Origin: Minwuiaceae bacterium
GTDB taxonomy: Bacteria; Pseudomonadota; Alphaproteobacteria; Minwuiales; Minwuiaceae
Reading direction: 5' to 3'
Length of the DNA stretch: 64,000 bases
NCBI GenBank assembly: GCA_028278525.1
Contig: JANQEE010000041.1
Span: 1-64,000, forward strand
Program-made: the position numbers and the translations under genes
Shown here: positions 56,325 to 64,000 of the stretch, piece by piece
How the letters are laid out: every line of letters begins with the position of its first letter
How positions within the stretch are numbered: position 1 is the stretch's first letter
Notes under the pieces: model-generated
Seen by the model: the letters and a program-made list of their open reading frames with translations, nothing else
Databases searched by the model: none
What the model was told of the DNA's origin: nothing

Positions 56325-58493
56325 ATGGAAAAGTACTTCGACATGTCGGGCATCAAAAGCCTCTGGGTGAAGCAGCCCGCTGAAGGTTCGCCGTTGGGCC
56401 TGGCGGTGCGTGTGGAACAGGCGGTGACGATGGTCGGGCAGACGCCGTTCATCACCGCCGCCAGTATCATCAATCCGCTCATTCTGGTGATCCTGTTTTG
56501 GCCGTTCGCCGATAAGGTCTTGCTGCTCGCCTGGGCGGGTTTCATCTGGGGTTTTTGTTTGTTGTGGCTGCACCGGTGGCGCCGCCGCAAACAGTTCAAA
56601 CCCGAACGGGTCGGCCCGGGCATCAATCGGCGTCTGGTGCGCTACGCCGCGATCGGAGGGCTCGCCTGGGCCACCGGAGCGGTGGTGCTGTTCCCGTCGG
56701 CGCCATTGACCCATCAGGTGTTCCTCGCCTTCGTTTGCGGCGGCATGGCGGCTGGTGCGGCCATGTCGCTTTCCGCCGTGCCGCTGGCGACGGCCGTGTA
56801 TATCGGCCTGTCTATGATGCCGCTGACGGCGATGTTCGCGTTGCAGGGCACAGCCGTCCATGTCGGCATGGCCCTTATGCTCGCCCTGTTTTCCATCTTG
56901 GCGATCATGATCGCGCGAACGTCTTTCATTCGGTTCCTCGAAAGCGTCCGGATCAGCCAGTCGAATGCCGATCTGCTGGCCGAACTCGCCGATACCAGGG
57001 CGGACCTGCTCGACCTGATCGCCAGCATGCCGGTCACCTTCGCCCTGTTCGACAAGGACGACCGCCTGCTGCTGTGCAGCGATAATGTCGAGGCGTTCCT
57101 GTCGGGCGGCAAGGAAAAGCCGGCGGCTGCGGCGGAGACCGATACGTATGAGCGGGTAAGAAGCGCGCTGGCGGACTATCGCCGGCATACCGGTACGGTG
57201 GAACGGCAACTGCCCGACGGCCGCTGGGTGCAGGCGGGCAACCGGTCGACCCGGCGGAGCGGCTCGATCACGGTGCTGGTCGACATTACCGAACTGAAAA
57301 ACGCTGAACAGGCGCTGCGGTCGGCGAAGGAGACCGCCGAACAGGCGAACGAGATGAAGTCGCGCTTCCTCGCGACCGCAAGCCATGACCTGCGCCAGCC
57401 TTTGCAGGCCCTCGACCTGCTGGTCGGCAGCCTGTCGAAGGCGGCGGACGAGGACAATCGCGGTGAAATTATTGTGGATATGGGTCATGCTCTGCGGATC
57501 ATGGCCGATATGCTCAACGGGTTGTTGGATATCTCGAAGCTGGACGCGGGCGCCGTCGTGCCGGAGATCGAGGACATCCCGGTGCAAACGCTGTTTCGCC
57601 GTATGGAATATGTTTTCGCGGCGACCGCCCGCGCCAAGGGTCTGGCGTTTCGGGTCGTGCCCTGCAGTCTCTCGGTGCGCAGCGACCCGGTATTGCTGGA
57701 GAGGATTGTCGAGAACCTGCTGGCGAACGCCGTTCGCTATACGGAGAGCGGTAAAGTTCTCCTCGGCTGCCGGCGCCGTGGCGACGCGCTCCGCATAGAT
57801 GTCTGGGATACCGGTATCGGTATCCCTCAGGAGCATTTCCGCCAGATTTTCGAGGAGTACTATCAGCTCGGCAATCCGTCGCGCGATCGCGACCGTGGCC
57901 TGGGCGTCGGTCTTGCGATCGTCGATCGGGTGGCTCATTTGCTCGGGCATCCGATAGAGGTGCACTCCACGGTCGGGCACGGGTCGCGCTTCACCGTCAC
58001 CGTGCCGTTGGCCGAATCCGTGGCGGTTTCCGAACGCTCCCTGCTGACGCCGATCGGCGGCGACCTGGATTTGGACGGCACCACATTGGTCGTCATCGAC
58101 GACGACGAAATGGTGCTGCGGGCGACCGACCGGCTGCTTCGAAAGTGGGGCGCCGGCGTCATTGCCGCGCCCGGCGCAGAGGAGGCGCTGGCGTCGATAG
58201 CGGAGATCGGTGTCGTCCCGGACCTGATCGTGGCGGATCACCGGCTCGGCTCCGGCAAAACCGGCTCCGAAGCGATCAGGAGCATCGAGGCGTTTTGCGA
58301 TACCGATCTGCCGTCGATCATCATCACCGGGGATACCGCTGGCGTCGGCCTGAAGCCCGATGCCGGGCATCTCGGTCATGTCCTGTACAAACCGGTGGAC
58401 CCGGCCAAGCTTCGTTCCCTGATACGGCACATGCTTCTGCCGCAGGCAATCCGCCAGGCCGCGCATCTCAGCAGCTCCGGTGCTGCCGAGTAG
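56325..58493 (+). CDS. Hybrid sensor histidine kinase with multi-pass membrane N-terminus and C-terminal receiver
   Basis: A 722-residue protein. Residues about 40-205 hold roughly six membrane helices without a large periplasmic loop, so the signal may be intramembrane. A PAS-like segment (LLDLIASMPVTFALFDKDDR) follows. HisKA has His354 (FLATASHDLRQPLQALDLL). HATPase boxes are VENLLANAVRYTESG, WDTGIGIP and GLGVGLAIVDRVAHLLG. The receiver is at about 590-705 with Asp638 (LIVADHRLGSGKTG). The SHDLRQP form marks a kinase subgroup common in alpha- and gammaproteobacteria. Partner unknown. Confidence 0.9.
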   Translation: MEKYFDMSGIKSLWVKQPAEGSPLGLAVRVEQAVTMVGQTPFITAASIINPLILVILFWPFADKVLLLAWAGFIWGFCLLWLHRWRRRKQFKPERVGPGINRRLVRYAAIGGLAWATGAVVLFPSAPLTHQVFLAFVCGGMAAGAAMSLSAVPLATAVYIGLSMMPLTAMFALQGTAVHVGMALMLALFSILAIMIARTSFIRFLESVRISQSNADLLAELADTRADLLDLIASMPVTFALFDKDDRLLLCSDNVEAFLSGGKEKPAAAAETDTYERVRSALADYRRHTGTVERQLPDGRWVQAGNRSTRRSGSITVLVDITELKNAEQALRSAKETAEQANEMKSRFLATASHDLRQPLQALDLLVGSLSKAADEDNRGEIIVDMGHALRIMADMLNGLLDISKLDAGAVVPEIEDIPVQTLFRRMEYVFAATARAKGLAFRVVPCSLSVRSDPVLLERIVENLLANAVRYTESGKVLLGCRRRGDALRIDVWDTGIGIPQEHFRQIFEEYYQLGNPSRDRDRGLGVGLAIVDRVAHLLGHPIEVHSTVGHGSRFTVTVPLAESVAVSERSLLTPIGGDLDLDGTTLVVIDDDEMVLRATDRLLRKWGAGVIAAPGAEEALASIAEIGVVPDLIVADHRLGSGKTGSEAIRSIEAFCDTDLPSIIITGDTAGVGLKPDAGHLGHVLYKPVDPAKLRSLIRHMLLPQAIRQAAHLSSSGAAE

Positions 58494-58517
58494 GGCTGCC
58501 GAAGCGCCGGAGCAGGC

Positions 58518-59057
58518 TCAGTCCGTCAGCGGCTTGCCCAGGAACAACAGGTCCCGATCCTTCCCCCATCGGCGGGTGACCGCGTGGGTAAATCCATGAC
58601 GGCGATAGAACGAAACGTTCCGCGCGTCGACGGCTGTCACCACGTGGACGCCGGGGATCCCCTCGCGCCGGCACTCCTCGACGAACGCATCGACCAGTGC
58701 GCCGCCGACGCCACGGCCGCGCTGGTCGGGCCGGCAATTGACATGCAGGTGGGCGGGAAACGCCGCAAACAGGTCCTCGAACACCGCATAGAGCTCGATG
58801 TCTCGGAACAGTTGCTCGGCGGCAAGGCTGTTGGCGCAGCCGGTCAGGTAACCGGCCAAGCTGCCGTCCGATGCCAGGGCCAGCAGAATGCGGTCCGGCT
58901 CCTCGGTCCGGTAGTAACCTGTCCAGGTATCGAAGAAGGTGGCCCGCACCGCCGCGGACGGGAATTCGGTGGTTGCCGAAGAGGCGAAGAATATCGCCTC
59001 GATCTCGCGCCATCGCGCCACTGGATCTGGCTCGTCGGTCAATCGTACGATACGCAT
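58518..59057 (-). CDS. GNAT family N-acetyltransferase
   Basis: A 179-residue GNAT protein: LYAVFEDLFAAFPAHLHVNC then PDQRGRGVGGALVDAFVEEC is the acetyl-CoA loop, and VTAVDARNVSFYRRHGF the C-terminal signature. ATG 59057 (MRIVRLTDEPD) is used; earlier in-frame codons add unrelated residues. It faces the hybrid kinase stop 24 bp away and is divergent from the epoxide hydrolase. Confidence 0.85.
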   Translation of the reverse strand: MRIVRLTDEPDPVARWREIEAIFFASSATTEFPSAAVRATFFDTWTGYYRTEEPDRILLALASDGSLAGYLTGCANSLAAEQLFRDIELYAVFEDLFAAFPAHLHVNCRPDQRGRGVGGALVDAFVEECRREGIPGVHVVTAVDARNVSFYRRHGFTHAVTRRWGKDRDLLFLGKPLTD

Positions 59058-59136
59058 CGATCGCGCCCTGCGCGCCGGCAAAAGTGGCCGGCCAAGGTGT
59101 TGACCTTTCACATAATGCCGTTCCGGAGTTCTGCCA

Positions 59137-60300
59137 ATGCCTGCGACGCCGTTTGAAGTCGGATTTCCAGAAACCGCCCTGCAGGATTTGTGGGACCGGA
59201 TCGCCCGGGTGCGTTGGCCGAACGCGCCGGCGGACGCGGGCTGGGATTACGGCGCCGACACCGATTATGTCCGGGATCTGGTGGCCTATTGGCGCGACGG
59301 CTACGACTGGCGGGCGGCGGAAGCGCGCCTGAACCGGTTTCCCCAATATCTCGTGCCGGTCGACGGCCGCGACGTGCATATTGTCCACGAGCGCGGATCG
59401 GGTTCCAACCCGTTGCCGATTGTCATTACCCATGGTTGGCCGGGATCGGTCTTCGAGTTCGTCGATGTCATCGACCCTCTCGCGCATCCGGAACGGTTCG
59501 GCGGCGACCCGGAAGACGGTTTCGACGTGATCGTGCCGAGCCTGCCCGGATACGGCTTCTCGGCCGCGCCGCCAAAGCCGATCGATCAGCGCGCGGTTGC
59601 CGCGATCTGGCGCAAGCTGATGGTCGACGAATTGGGGTACGGTCGTTTCGTCGCCCAGGGCGGCGATTGGGGCAGTCTGGTCACCAGTTGGCTGGGCAGG
59701 GACCACGCGGACGTGGTCGCGGCGATCCACCTCAACATGCTGATCCTGCGGCCGCGGCTGGACGATACCCAACCGCCGTTGGACGAAAGCGAAACGACGT
59801 GGGCAAAACGCGCCCGGGCCAGGCAGGCCGCGGAAGGCGGCTATCAGCGCATTCAGGCGACCAAACCGCAGAGCCTGGCTTATGGCTTGACGGATTCGCC
59901 GGTCGGGCTGGCGGCCTGGATCGTCGAGAAGTTCCACCGCTGGGGCGATACCGGCGGCGATGTGGAAAGCCGCTTTTCGAAAGACCGGCTGTTGGACCAC
60001 ATAACCCTCTATTGGCTGACCGGCTGCATCAATACCGCGAACTGGATGTATCGGGCGATTGTCGAAAGCGACAATTTCCACCTGCCCGCCGGCGAACGGA
60101 TCGAAGTGCCGACCGGCATCGCCAATTTCCCGGGCGACATCTTCGAAATGCCGCCGCGCCGTTGGGTGGAACGGGTCTGCAACGTGCGGCACTGGACGGA
60201 CATGCCGGCCGGCGGCCATTTCGCGGCGATGGAGGAGCCGGATTTGTTTGTCCGGGATTTACGCAGCTTCTTCAGCGCTTTCCGGGAGGCCGCCGACTGA
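59137..60300 (+). CDS. Epoxide hydrolase (alpha/beta hydrolase with EHN domain)
   Basis: A 387-residue enzyme of the microsomal-type epoxide hydrolase family. The N-terminal EHN domain (about 5-115: FEVGFPETALQDLWDRIARV, W..GY DWR) precedes the oxyanion motif THGWPGSVFEF and nucleophile Asp177 in QGGDWGSLVT. The cap region carries the ring-opening Tyr (AYGLTDSPVGLAAWI), and the catalytic His is in AGGHFAAMEEP. It hydrolyses epoxides to diols; substrate unknown. Confidence 0.92.
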   Translation: MPATPFEVGFPETALQDLWDRIARVRWPNAPADAGWDYGADTDYVRDLVAYWRDGYDWRAAEARLNRFPQYLVPVDGRDVHIVHERGSGSNPLPIVITHGWPGSVFEFVDVIDPLAHPERFGGDPEDGFDVIVPSLPGYGFSAAPPKPIDQRAVAAIWRKLMVDELGYGRFVAQGGDWGSLVTSWLGRDHADVVAAIHLNMLILRPRLDDTQPPLDESETTWAKRARARQAAEGGYQRIQATKPQSLAYGLTDSPVGLAAWIVEKFHRWGDTGGDVESRFSKDRLLDHITLYWLTGCINTANWMYRAIVESDNFHLPAGERIEVPTGIANFPGDIFEMPPRRWVERVCNVRHWTDMPAGGHFAAMEEPDLFVRDLRSFFSAFREAAD

Positions 60301-60382
60301 CAACCTACCGCTTTGGCCAGCCTGTGCTTTTTCTTTCGGTGTGATAGGGTCGCGGGCGTTCGAATCAGGGTTTCGTTGGGCG

Positions 60383-61348
60383 ATGTCGAAGTACGCGGTT
60401 CTACTGGCCTATCTGTGCGTGATGCTGGGCGTCATGGGCCATGCCTCCAGCGAGTTCGTATCGGTGGTCACCGGATTGTTCGGCCCGGAGCTGTCGGTCT
60501 GGCGTTTCATGCTCGGCGGCTTGGGGCTGATTACAGTCTCGCTGATCTACCCGCCGTCGCGGGACCTGCTGACGCCGTTGCGCGAAAACGGCATTCGCAT
60601 TGCCGCGTTGTCGATCTTCGGCATGACGTTCGGCCAGCTCATGTTCCATTGGGCGCTGGACCACGCGTCGGTGGTCCAGGTCGCGACGGTCGTCACCACC
60701 ATGCCGATCTTCGTCGTCATCGCCGATCATTTCATCAATCGAACGCCGCTCACGGCGCCGAAGATCGTCAGTGGCATCGGCGCCTTCGGCGGCGTCGCGT
60801 TCTTGCTGACCGACGGTTACCTCGAACAGCTTCGCGGCACCAGCGATGCGCTGTTCGGCGTTCTGCTGGCGCTCGGGTGCGCCTTTGTCGGCGCAATCTA
60901 CATGGTGCTGGTCAAGCCGATGATAAATCGCTACGGCGCGATCCGGATGACGACCTATACCTTTGCGCTCGGCGCCTTCGCGCTGTTTGCGACGGTTGGG
61001 CTGGCGTGGGGTATCTGGGTCGATCCGACCACGCTGTTCGACCGGCCGCCGCAGCAGTATCTGGCGATGATGACGCTCGGCTGGTGGAACACCACGATCG
61101 CCATGGTGCTTTGGCTTGGCGGCCTGGCCGCGGTTCCGGACATGGGCCGGGCCAATTACCTGTTCTTTCTCAAGCCGGTTATCGCGGCCGGACTGGCATT
61201 CTTCATTCTCGGACAAACGGTATCGTCGATCCAAATGCTGGCCATCGCCGTGATATGCGGATGTGTTGCGGTCGAGGTTTTTTGGGACCAGATCCGGTCT
61301 CTGTTCGGGCGCCGGCGGACGGAACGGATAGGGACCGGCGCCGAGTAG
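60383..61348 (+). CDS. DMT superfamily transporter (two EamA domains)
   Basis: A 321-residue inner-membrane transporter with about ten hydrophobic segments arranged as two EamA repeats. LSVWRFMLGGLGLITVSLIY and LFHWALDHASVVQVATVVTT are in the first repeat; GCAFVGAIYMVLVKPMI and DMGRANYLFFLKPVIAAGLA in the second. Likely an exporter of metabolites or amino-acid-like compounds. ATG 60383 (MSKYAVLLAYLC) fits the topology. Confidence 0.9.
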   Translation: MSKYAVLLAYLCVMLGVMGHASSEFVSVVTGLFGPELSVWRFMLGGLGLITVSLIYPPSRDLLTPLRENGIRIAALSIFGMTFGQLMFHWALDHASVVQVATVVTTMPIFVVIADHFINRTPLTAPKIVSGIGAFGGVAFLLTDGYLEQLRGTSDALFGVLLALGCAFVGAIYMVLVKPMINRYGAIRMTTYTFALGAFALFATVGLAWGIWVDPTTLFDRPPQQYLAMMTLGWWNTTIAMVLWLGGLAAVPDMGRANYLFFLKPVIAAGLAFFILGQTVSSIQMLAIAVICGCVAVEVFWDQIRSLFGRRRTERIGTGAE

Positions 61349-61372
61349 CCGGGCGCGCCAGTCCCGGACTGT

Positions 61373-61744
61373 CTATCGATGCATCAGTTCGATGGCTGAG
61401 ACGTTCGCCGCTGCCAGGTTGGGAAGATCCAGCTTTTCGCCGATAACGTAGATCGCGGCGGCTTGCGCCACATCCTGGCCGGCATTGTATTCGCACCGGA
61501 CTTGCACGGTCACGGGGGAGGGGCCGTTTTCACGCTGGCTTACGGTGACCCATTTGCGCCGGTTCTCGGTTTGCTCCGGCGGCATGGTCTCTACCAGGTA
61601 TGTGGCGCTGGACCGTTCGCTTGCGATCAATACGTTCGCGACGTTCTTGCAGTGCGCAATCTGCCTGTCCTGCTCGCTGCAGCCGGCAAGCGCCGCTGCG
61701 GCCAGTGCCGTGGCAGTCGTTGCAAGCAAAACTGATTTGTTCAT
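61373..61744 (-). CDS. Small lipoprotein of unknown function
   Basis: A 123-residue lipoprotein: signal MNKSVLLATTATALAAAALA with lipobox LAGC, Cys22. The mature domain (EQDRQIAHCKNVANVLIASE, WVTVSQRENGPSPVTVQVRC) has two further cysteines and predicted beta strands. No family recognised. A good leftward promoter (61782-61810) lies upstream. Convergent with the DMT gene. Confidence 0.75.
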   Translation of the reverse strand: MNKSVLLATTATALAAAALAGCSEQDRQIAHCKNVANVLIASERSSATYLVETMPPEQTENRRKWVTVSQRENGPSPVTVQVRCEYNAGQDVAQAAAIYVIGEKLDLPNLAAANVSAIELMHR

Positions 61745-62279
61745 CGGCCCCCCAGCCGTACTACTACGCTCTTCATGCCGCTAATTTGGCTGGGTGCCAT
61801 TAACAGTCAATAAATCCCCCCGAATGCCCCGAAAAATGCCACAGACAGCTCGCGTCGAGGGCCGGCGGCGAATAGCGTCGCGGCACGGGAAGCGATCGTC
61901 CAACGCTTCATTCACCTTTGAAACAGGTCGTTTAACTATATGTATTTACTATGGTTTTCTCAGTCTCGGCTGAGCCCGGCCCGTGGACCGTCTGGCGACA
62001 CACCGCCAGAACGCGTTTGACGCTTCTTCTGCCGGCGGATACCCTCCGCGTGGTTGGCCAACGGAGAACAGAGATCTAACGCGTCAATTGACAAGAATCG
62101 GTCCGATTAAGAACATCGGTGGTCACAGGGCAAACATCTACTATGAGTTCGGCAATCGCGGCTGATCTGGCTTAAGCTGGCAACGGCTGGCCGTGGAGCG
62201 TTGGGTATTGTCGATAAGTCGGGTCGGCTCACGGCCTTTGATAAGAATTACGGGCGGCACGAACGGGAGACGCTGAATC
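61745..62279. other. 535-bp intergenic region between divergent genes
   Basis: It holds the leftward lipoprotein promoter, an AT-rich patch at 61915-61965 and short palindromes (CTCAG-N6-CTGAG near 61957, GTTGGCCAAC at 62053, GTCAATTGAC at 62083). A 60-codon ORF at 61983-62165 has no convincing start signal and is not called. Confidence 0.5.
61782..61810 (-). promoter_or_regulatory. Candidate sigma-70 promoter for the lipoprotein gene
   Basis: Reading leftward: TTGACT (complement of 61805-61810), 17-bp spacer, AAATTA (complement of 61782-61787). It is about 40 bp from the lipoprotein start codon. Confidence 0.45.
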
Positions 62280-63947
62280 ATGTCACGTGAAAATAGCTCC
62301 AAAGAGCATGTCTACATACCGGAGCTGAAGAACCAGTTCCTGAAGGGCGACATCGGTCGCCGCGATTTTCTGAGAACCGCGACCTTGCTCGGCTTGTCCG
62401 CGCCTGCCGCCTTCGCTTTCGTCAACATGATCGAAGGCAAATCGCCGATCCAGGCGGCGGCGGCCGAAACGCCGAAGAAGGGCGGCGCGCTCCGCGTGTC
62501 GATGGAAGTGCAGGAAATGGCGGACCCCGCTTTGTTCGACTGGACGCAGAAGTCGAACGTCGCGCGCCACATCGTCGAATACCTCACGATTACCGACTCG
62601 GACAACATCACCCGCCCGTATCTTTGCGAGAAGTGGGAAGCCTCCGACGATCTGAAAACCTGGACGCTGCACCTCCGCAAAGGCGTGAAATGGTCGAACG
62701 GCGACGATTTTGGCGCCGACGACGTTGTCTTCAACTTCGAGCGCTGGCTCAATCCGGAGACTGGCTCGTCGAACATCGGTCTGTTCGCCTCGATGACGGA
62801 CGACCTCGGCGACGGCAAGAAGAAGATGACCGACGGCGCCGTCGAGAAGGTCGACAAGCACACCGTCCGTCTGCACCTGAATGCGCCGGAACTGGCGATT
62901 CCCGAAAACCTCTACAACTACCCGACGGCCATCGTGCATAGGCGGTTTTCCGAAGAGGGCGGCAACCTGTCGAAGAACCCGGTTGGCACCGGCCCCTACA
63001 CGTTGGCGTCGTTCGCGGTCGGTGAGAAAGCGGTGCTGAAACGCCGGGACGAACCCTATTGGGGCGGCGAGGTTTACCTCGACGAGATCCACTACATCGA
63101 CACCGGCGAAGACCGGGCCGCCCGTGTCGCCGCGCTCGCCTCTGGCCAGGTCGATGCGGCGTACGAGATTGACGTCACCCAGCTCGAGATCCTGGAGCGT
63201 TTGCCGAACGCCGTGGCGCACGAAGCGGTGACCGCTCAAACCGGCGTGGCGCGCATGCAGATGGACCAGGCGCCGTTCGACGATATTCGGATCCGCCAGG
63301 CTGTCGCTGCTTGCATGGACCACCAGAAACTGCTCGACATTTCCTACCGCGGCCGCGGCGCTGCCGGTGAGAACCATCATGTCGCGCCTATTCATCCGGA
63401 GTACGCGGAACTCCCGAAGCTGAAGCAGGACCACGCGCTGGCGCGCAAACTGCTCGCCGATGCCGGTCATCCGGACGGCATAAAAATCAGCATCGATGTC
63501 GGCAGCACCAGTGGGCCTTGGGAACTGGCCTGCATGCAGGCGTTCAAGGAGCAATGCGCGCCGGGCGGCATCGACCTTCAGCTCAACACGATGCCCAGTT
63601 CCCAATATTGGGAGATCTGGGACAAGACTCCGTTCGGCTTTACCTCATGGACCCACCGTCCGCTCGGTGTCATGGTGCTCAATCTTGGCTACCGCTCCGG
63701 CGTGCCGTGGAACGAGAGCCATTATTCCAACCCGGCGTTCGACCAGGCGCTGGCCGACGCCAGTGCGATCCTGGACGTCAACGAGCGCAAGAAGGCGATG
63801 GCCAAGGTGCAGAAGATCCTGCAGGACGACGCCATTATCGCCCAGCCGCTTTGGCGCTCGGTGTTCTCGGCGGCGAACAAGAACGTCAAGGGGTATCGCA
63901 CCCACCCGACCCTTTACCATCAATTCCACAAAGTCTGGCTTGCCTAA
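62280..63947 (+). CDS. Peptide/nickel-type ABC transporter substrate-binding protein, Tat-exported
   Basis: A 555-residue family-5 binding protein (PF00496). A twin-arginine signal [20 protein letters not shown] (RR at 27-28) implies folded export; processing is probably after AAAAE near 63. The mature protein shows [60 protein letters not shown] and [16 protein letters not shown], all family landmarks. It binds oligopeptides or similar solutes. Permease and ATPase genes would be expected to the right, beyond the window. Confidence 0.93.
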   Translation: MSRENSSKEHVYIPELKNQFLKGDIGRRDFLRTATLLGLSAPAAFAFVNMIEGKSPIQAAAAETPKKGGALRVSMEVQEMADPALFDWTQKSNVARHIVEYLTITDSDNITRPYLCEKWEASDDLKTWTLHLRKGVKWSNGDDFGADDVVFNFERWLNPETGSSNIGLFASMTDDLGDGKKKMTDGAVEKVDKHTVRLHLNAPELAIPENLYNYPTAIVHRRFSEEGGNLSKNPVGTGPYTLASFAVGEKAVLKRRDEPYWGGEVYLDEIHYIDTGEDRAARVAALASGQVDAAYEIDVTQLEILERLPNAVAHEAVTAQTGVARMQMDQAPFDDIRIRQAVAACMDHQKLLDISYRGRGAAGENHHVAPIHPEYAELPKLKQDHALARKLLADAGHPDGIKISIDVGSTSGPWELACMQAFKEQCAPGGIDLQLNTMPSSQYWEIWDKTPFGFTSWTHRPLGVMVLNLGYRSGVPWNESHYSNPAFDQALADASAILDVNERKKAMAKVQKILQDDAIIAQPLWRSVFSAANKNVKGYRTHPTLYHQFHKVWLA

Positions 63948-63977
63948 ACAGACGCTAGAGCTTTAAACGCGACGCGC

Positions 63978-64000
63978 CCTCCCCGGGAAACCGGGCGAGG
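63978..64000 (+). terminator. GC-rich hairpin after the binding-protein gene, at the window edge
   Basis: CCTC-CCCGG (63978-63986), GAAA tetraloop, CCGGG-C-GAGG (63991-64000) with one bulged C. Any T-run lies outside the window. It may be an intercistronic stabilising hairpin rather than a terminator if permease genes follow. Confidence 0.5.

Noticed and set aside
56280-58466. A 728-codon minus-strand ORF opposite the second hybrid kinase
   Set aside because: His/Arg/Asp-rich antisense translation without any domain; the plus-strand frame contains all histidine-kinase motifs.
60358-60366. GTTCGAATC resembling a tRNA T-loop
   Set aside because: No flanking T-stem, anticodon arm or acceptor stem can be folded around it.
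61983-62165. A 60-codon ORF in the intergenic region before the Tat-exported binding protein
   Set aside because: No ribosome-binding site, low-information composition, not supported by context.

Overview
The window looks like chromosomal DNA of a GC-rich alphaproteobacterium. Codon third positions are mostly G or C. Several families point there: a GcrA-type zinc-finger domain, a DivK-like single-domain receiver, DUF1127, a CaiB/BaiF CoA-transferase and acyl-CoA ligase catabolic repertoire, GcvA-type LysR regulators, and a perfect CtrA-type box (TTAA-N7-TTAA). The order Rhodospirillales is a guess; there is no rRNA or other phylogenetic marker to settle it. I saw no rRNA, tRNA, CRISPR array, transposase or integrase.

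Layout. 1-9 kb: start of a chemotaxis receptor, a TauD dioxygenase/VOC pair divergent from an acyl-CoA ligase, a deacetylase-GNAT pair, a GNAT/maleylacetoacetate isomerase-like/2H phosphoesterase/GNAT run, and a DUF900 hydrolase. 9-13 kb: LysR regulator, DUF1127 protein, His-rich exported protein, and a membrane adenylate/guanylate cyclase. 13-18 kb: one very large SF1 helicase with a C-terminal Vsr-like nuclease and a GreA/GreB-like tail. 18-21 kb: a complete polar amino-acid ABC importer operon. 21-28.7 kb: a small lipoprotein, a cyclase-TolB-TPR protein with a methyltransferase, a PEP-CTERM protein, a DUF2145 pair, and a second acyl-CoA ligase. 28.7-39 kb: a palindromic repeat, a three-gene operon of unknown role, a second GcvA-like LysR, GNATs, an MFS transporter, a serine beta-lactamase-fold hydrolase, a permuted CoA transferase, and a LysE exporter. 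39-42.7 kb: DivK-like receiver, GST, and an enoyl-CoA hydratase/CoA-transferase operon.

42.7-45.8 kb is a compact phage-derived regulatory islet. It holds a GcrA-like protein, an XRE regulator, a phage-type small protein, a cupin, an S24-like repressor lacking its catalytic residues, and a DUF6456-like protein. Copies of one 17-nt operator (ATCACC-N5-GGTGAT) sit at both of its control regions. 46-49 kb carries a hybrid sensor kinase with a periplasmic solute-binding sensor and a companion receiver. 49-52.4 kb carries a COG4091 dehydrogenase, an aspartate dehydrogenase and a LOG-family protein. 52.4-53.3 kb is a regulatory stretch with a CtrA box, a two-hairpin sRNA candidate ending in an intrinsic terminator, and a small unknown gene. 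53.4-58.5 kb holds a SPOR protein, an extra FtsH under an FNR/FixK-like box, and a second hybrid kinase. 58.5-64 kb holds a GNAT, epoxide hydrolase, DMT transporter, lipoprotein and a Tat-exported peptide-type ABC binding protein.

Most promising for novelty: the helicase-nuclease-GreA-like fusion (13.1-18.1 kb), the CtrA-box/sRNA candidate (52.5 kb), and the phage-derived islet with its shared operator and apparently non-cleavable repressor (43-45.8 kb). All calls were made by reading; no database search was run.
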